64,000 nucleotides of DNA, from the NCBI GenBank assembly GCA_002163975.1, contig CP019636.1:1303001-1367000 (forward strand), written 5' to 3'. The DNA is from Nostocales cyanobacterium HT-58-2 (GTDB lineage: Bacteria > Cyanobacteriota > Cyanobacteriia > Cyanobacteriales > Nostocaceae). The notes under the pieces are model-generated. The model did not search any database and was not told the origin of the DNA. It worked only from the letters and a program-made list of their open reading frames with translations. The position numbers were made by a program, and so were the translations under genes. Numbering within the stretch: position 1 is the first letter of the stretch; each line of letters opens with the position of its first letter. This document shows positions 63,776 through 64,000 of the stretch, piece after piece.

Positions 63776-64000
63776 CTATTTCACCTGAGTCACACGCCAA
63801 CTCAACTTGAGGTTAACCCAAAAATTCCAAACAGTGGCAATGGCGATCGCAATTAGGTTAGCAACATACCGATTGGGAATTATAAAATTGAATACCAAGT
63901 TCAACACCAACACATTCAAAACCAGTCCCGCTAGACAGATGATGTTAAACTTCAAAAACCGCTTCAAGCGCTGACGCCATTGCTGCTGGTGACTACTGAC
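63776..64000 (-). CDS. GtrA family protein, C-terminal part (cut by window edge)
   Basis: The frame is open to the right edge, so the TTG at 63967 is not the true start. The visible 74 residues have two helices: LKFNIICLAGLVLNVLVLNL and ANLIAIAIATVWNFWVNLKL, then SWRV. This is the GtrA pattern, a small membrane domain often fused after a glycosyltransferase that attaches sugars to lipid carriers. The preceding QQQWRQRLKR suits such a fusion linker. Confidence 0.8.
   Translation of the reverse strand, partial: VSSHQQQWRQRLKRFLKFNIICLAGLVLNVLVLNLVFNFIIPNRYVANLIAIAIATVWNFWVNLKLSWRVTQVK

Noticed and set aside
1..64000. tRNA, rRNA or CRISPR arrays
   Set aside because: I saw no T-arm-like GGTTCGAATCC block and no regularly spaced direct repeats of CRISPR size. 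This was by eye, so a scan would be needed to be certain.

Overview
The window reads as chromosome of a filamentous, probably heterocyst-forming cyanobacterium (Nostocales; Scytonema-, Tolypothrix- or Brasilonema-like). The basis is frequent GCGATCGC (HIP1) sites, typical cyanobacterial families (CPP1-like protein, CHASE2 and pentapeptide-repeat Ser/Thr kinases, CYP110-like P450, SmtA metallothionein, DUF2811, HPP/DUF1622 pair, GAF-containing MCP), short heptanucleotide repeats, and a heavy load of IS and small palindromic repeats. The species is an inference. I saw no tRNA, rRNA or CRISPR array.

Layout. 1-5.3 kb: end of an ABC-2 permease, a DUF1622/HPP membrane pair, a phosphodiester glycosidase, an IS200/IS605 TnpB element, a NADAR protein and a DUF2243 protein. 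5.4-26.6 kb: a phosphate-acquisition neighbourhood. It holds phoD (its 3' end caught in a 204-bp duplication next to an IS982 element), pstSCAB, and a 1153-residue protein with two GDPD domains inside a phytase-like fold. Each of these three units has a candidate 11-bp-period Pho box upstream. Between them lie a class A beta-lactamase-like lipoprotein, a TPR protein, ubiD, an ExbB-like channel with a convergent TonB-like protein, and a secreted-protein gene split by an IS4-family element with a clean 9-bp target duplication. 26.9-36.3 kb: PpiC, a HAD hydrolase, CPP1-like, an OmpR-type regulator, a repeat-rich stretch (perfect 22-bp hairpin, MITE, decayed TnpB remnants, RHH gene), DUF2811, hisIE, ChaB-like, hemL and a 53-residue SmtA metallothionein with an SmtB-type operator. 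36.8-47.6 kb: pentapeptide-repeat kinase, divergent AAA-like ATPase and P-type cation ATPase, recA with tandem LexA-like boxes, P450, a ParA/coiled-coil pair resembling type 2 McdAB, and a tautomerase-like protein. 47.6-52.1 kb: a hydrolase, a Tn7/CAST-like solo end with an IS5 remnant, a ClpC-like gene truncated by a TnpB element whose tnpB itself carries an in-frame palindromic insertion, and a ZIP transporter with an amber codon at position 11. 52.2-64 kb: transaldolase, rhodanese, CHASE2 kinase, a large MCP with two GAF domains, three single-domain response regulators, a SAM hydroxide adenosyltransferase, a small conserved protein, a second MITE copy, and the end of a GtrA protein.

The most unusual signal is a pair of elements (45669-45784 and 50463-50578). 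They share both flanks and an identical geometry (18-bp perfect arms, 43-nt loop) but have different arm sequences, so the pairing is conserved while the bases are not. One copy sits in frame inside tnpB. The phosphate-regulon layout and the CAST-like solo end are the next most interesting.
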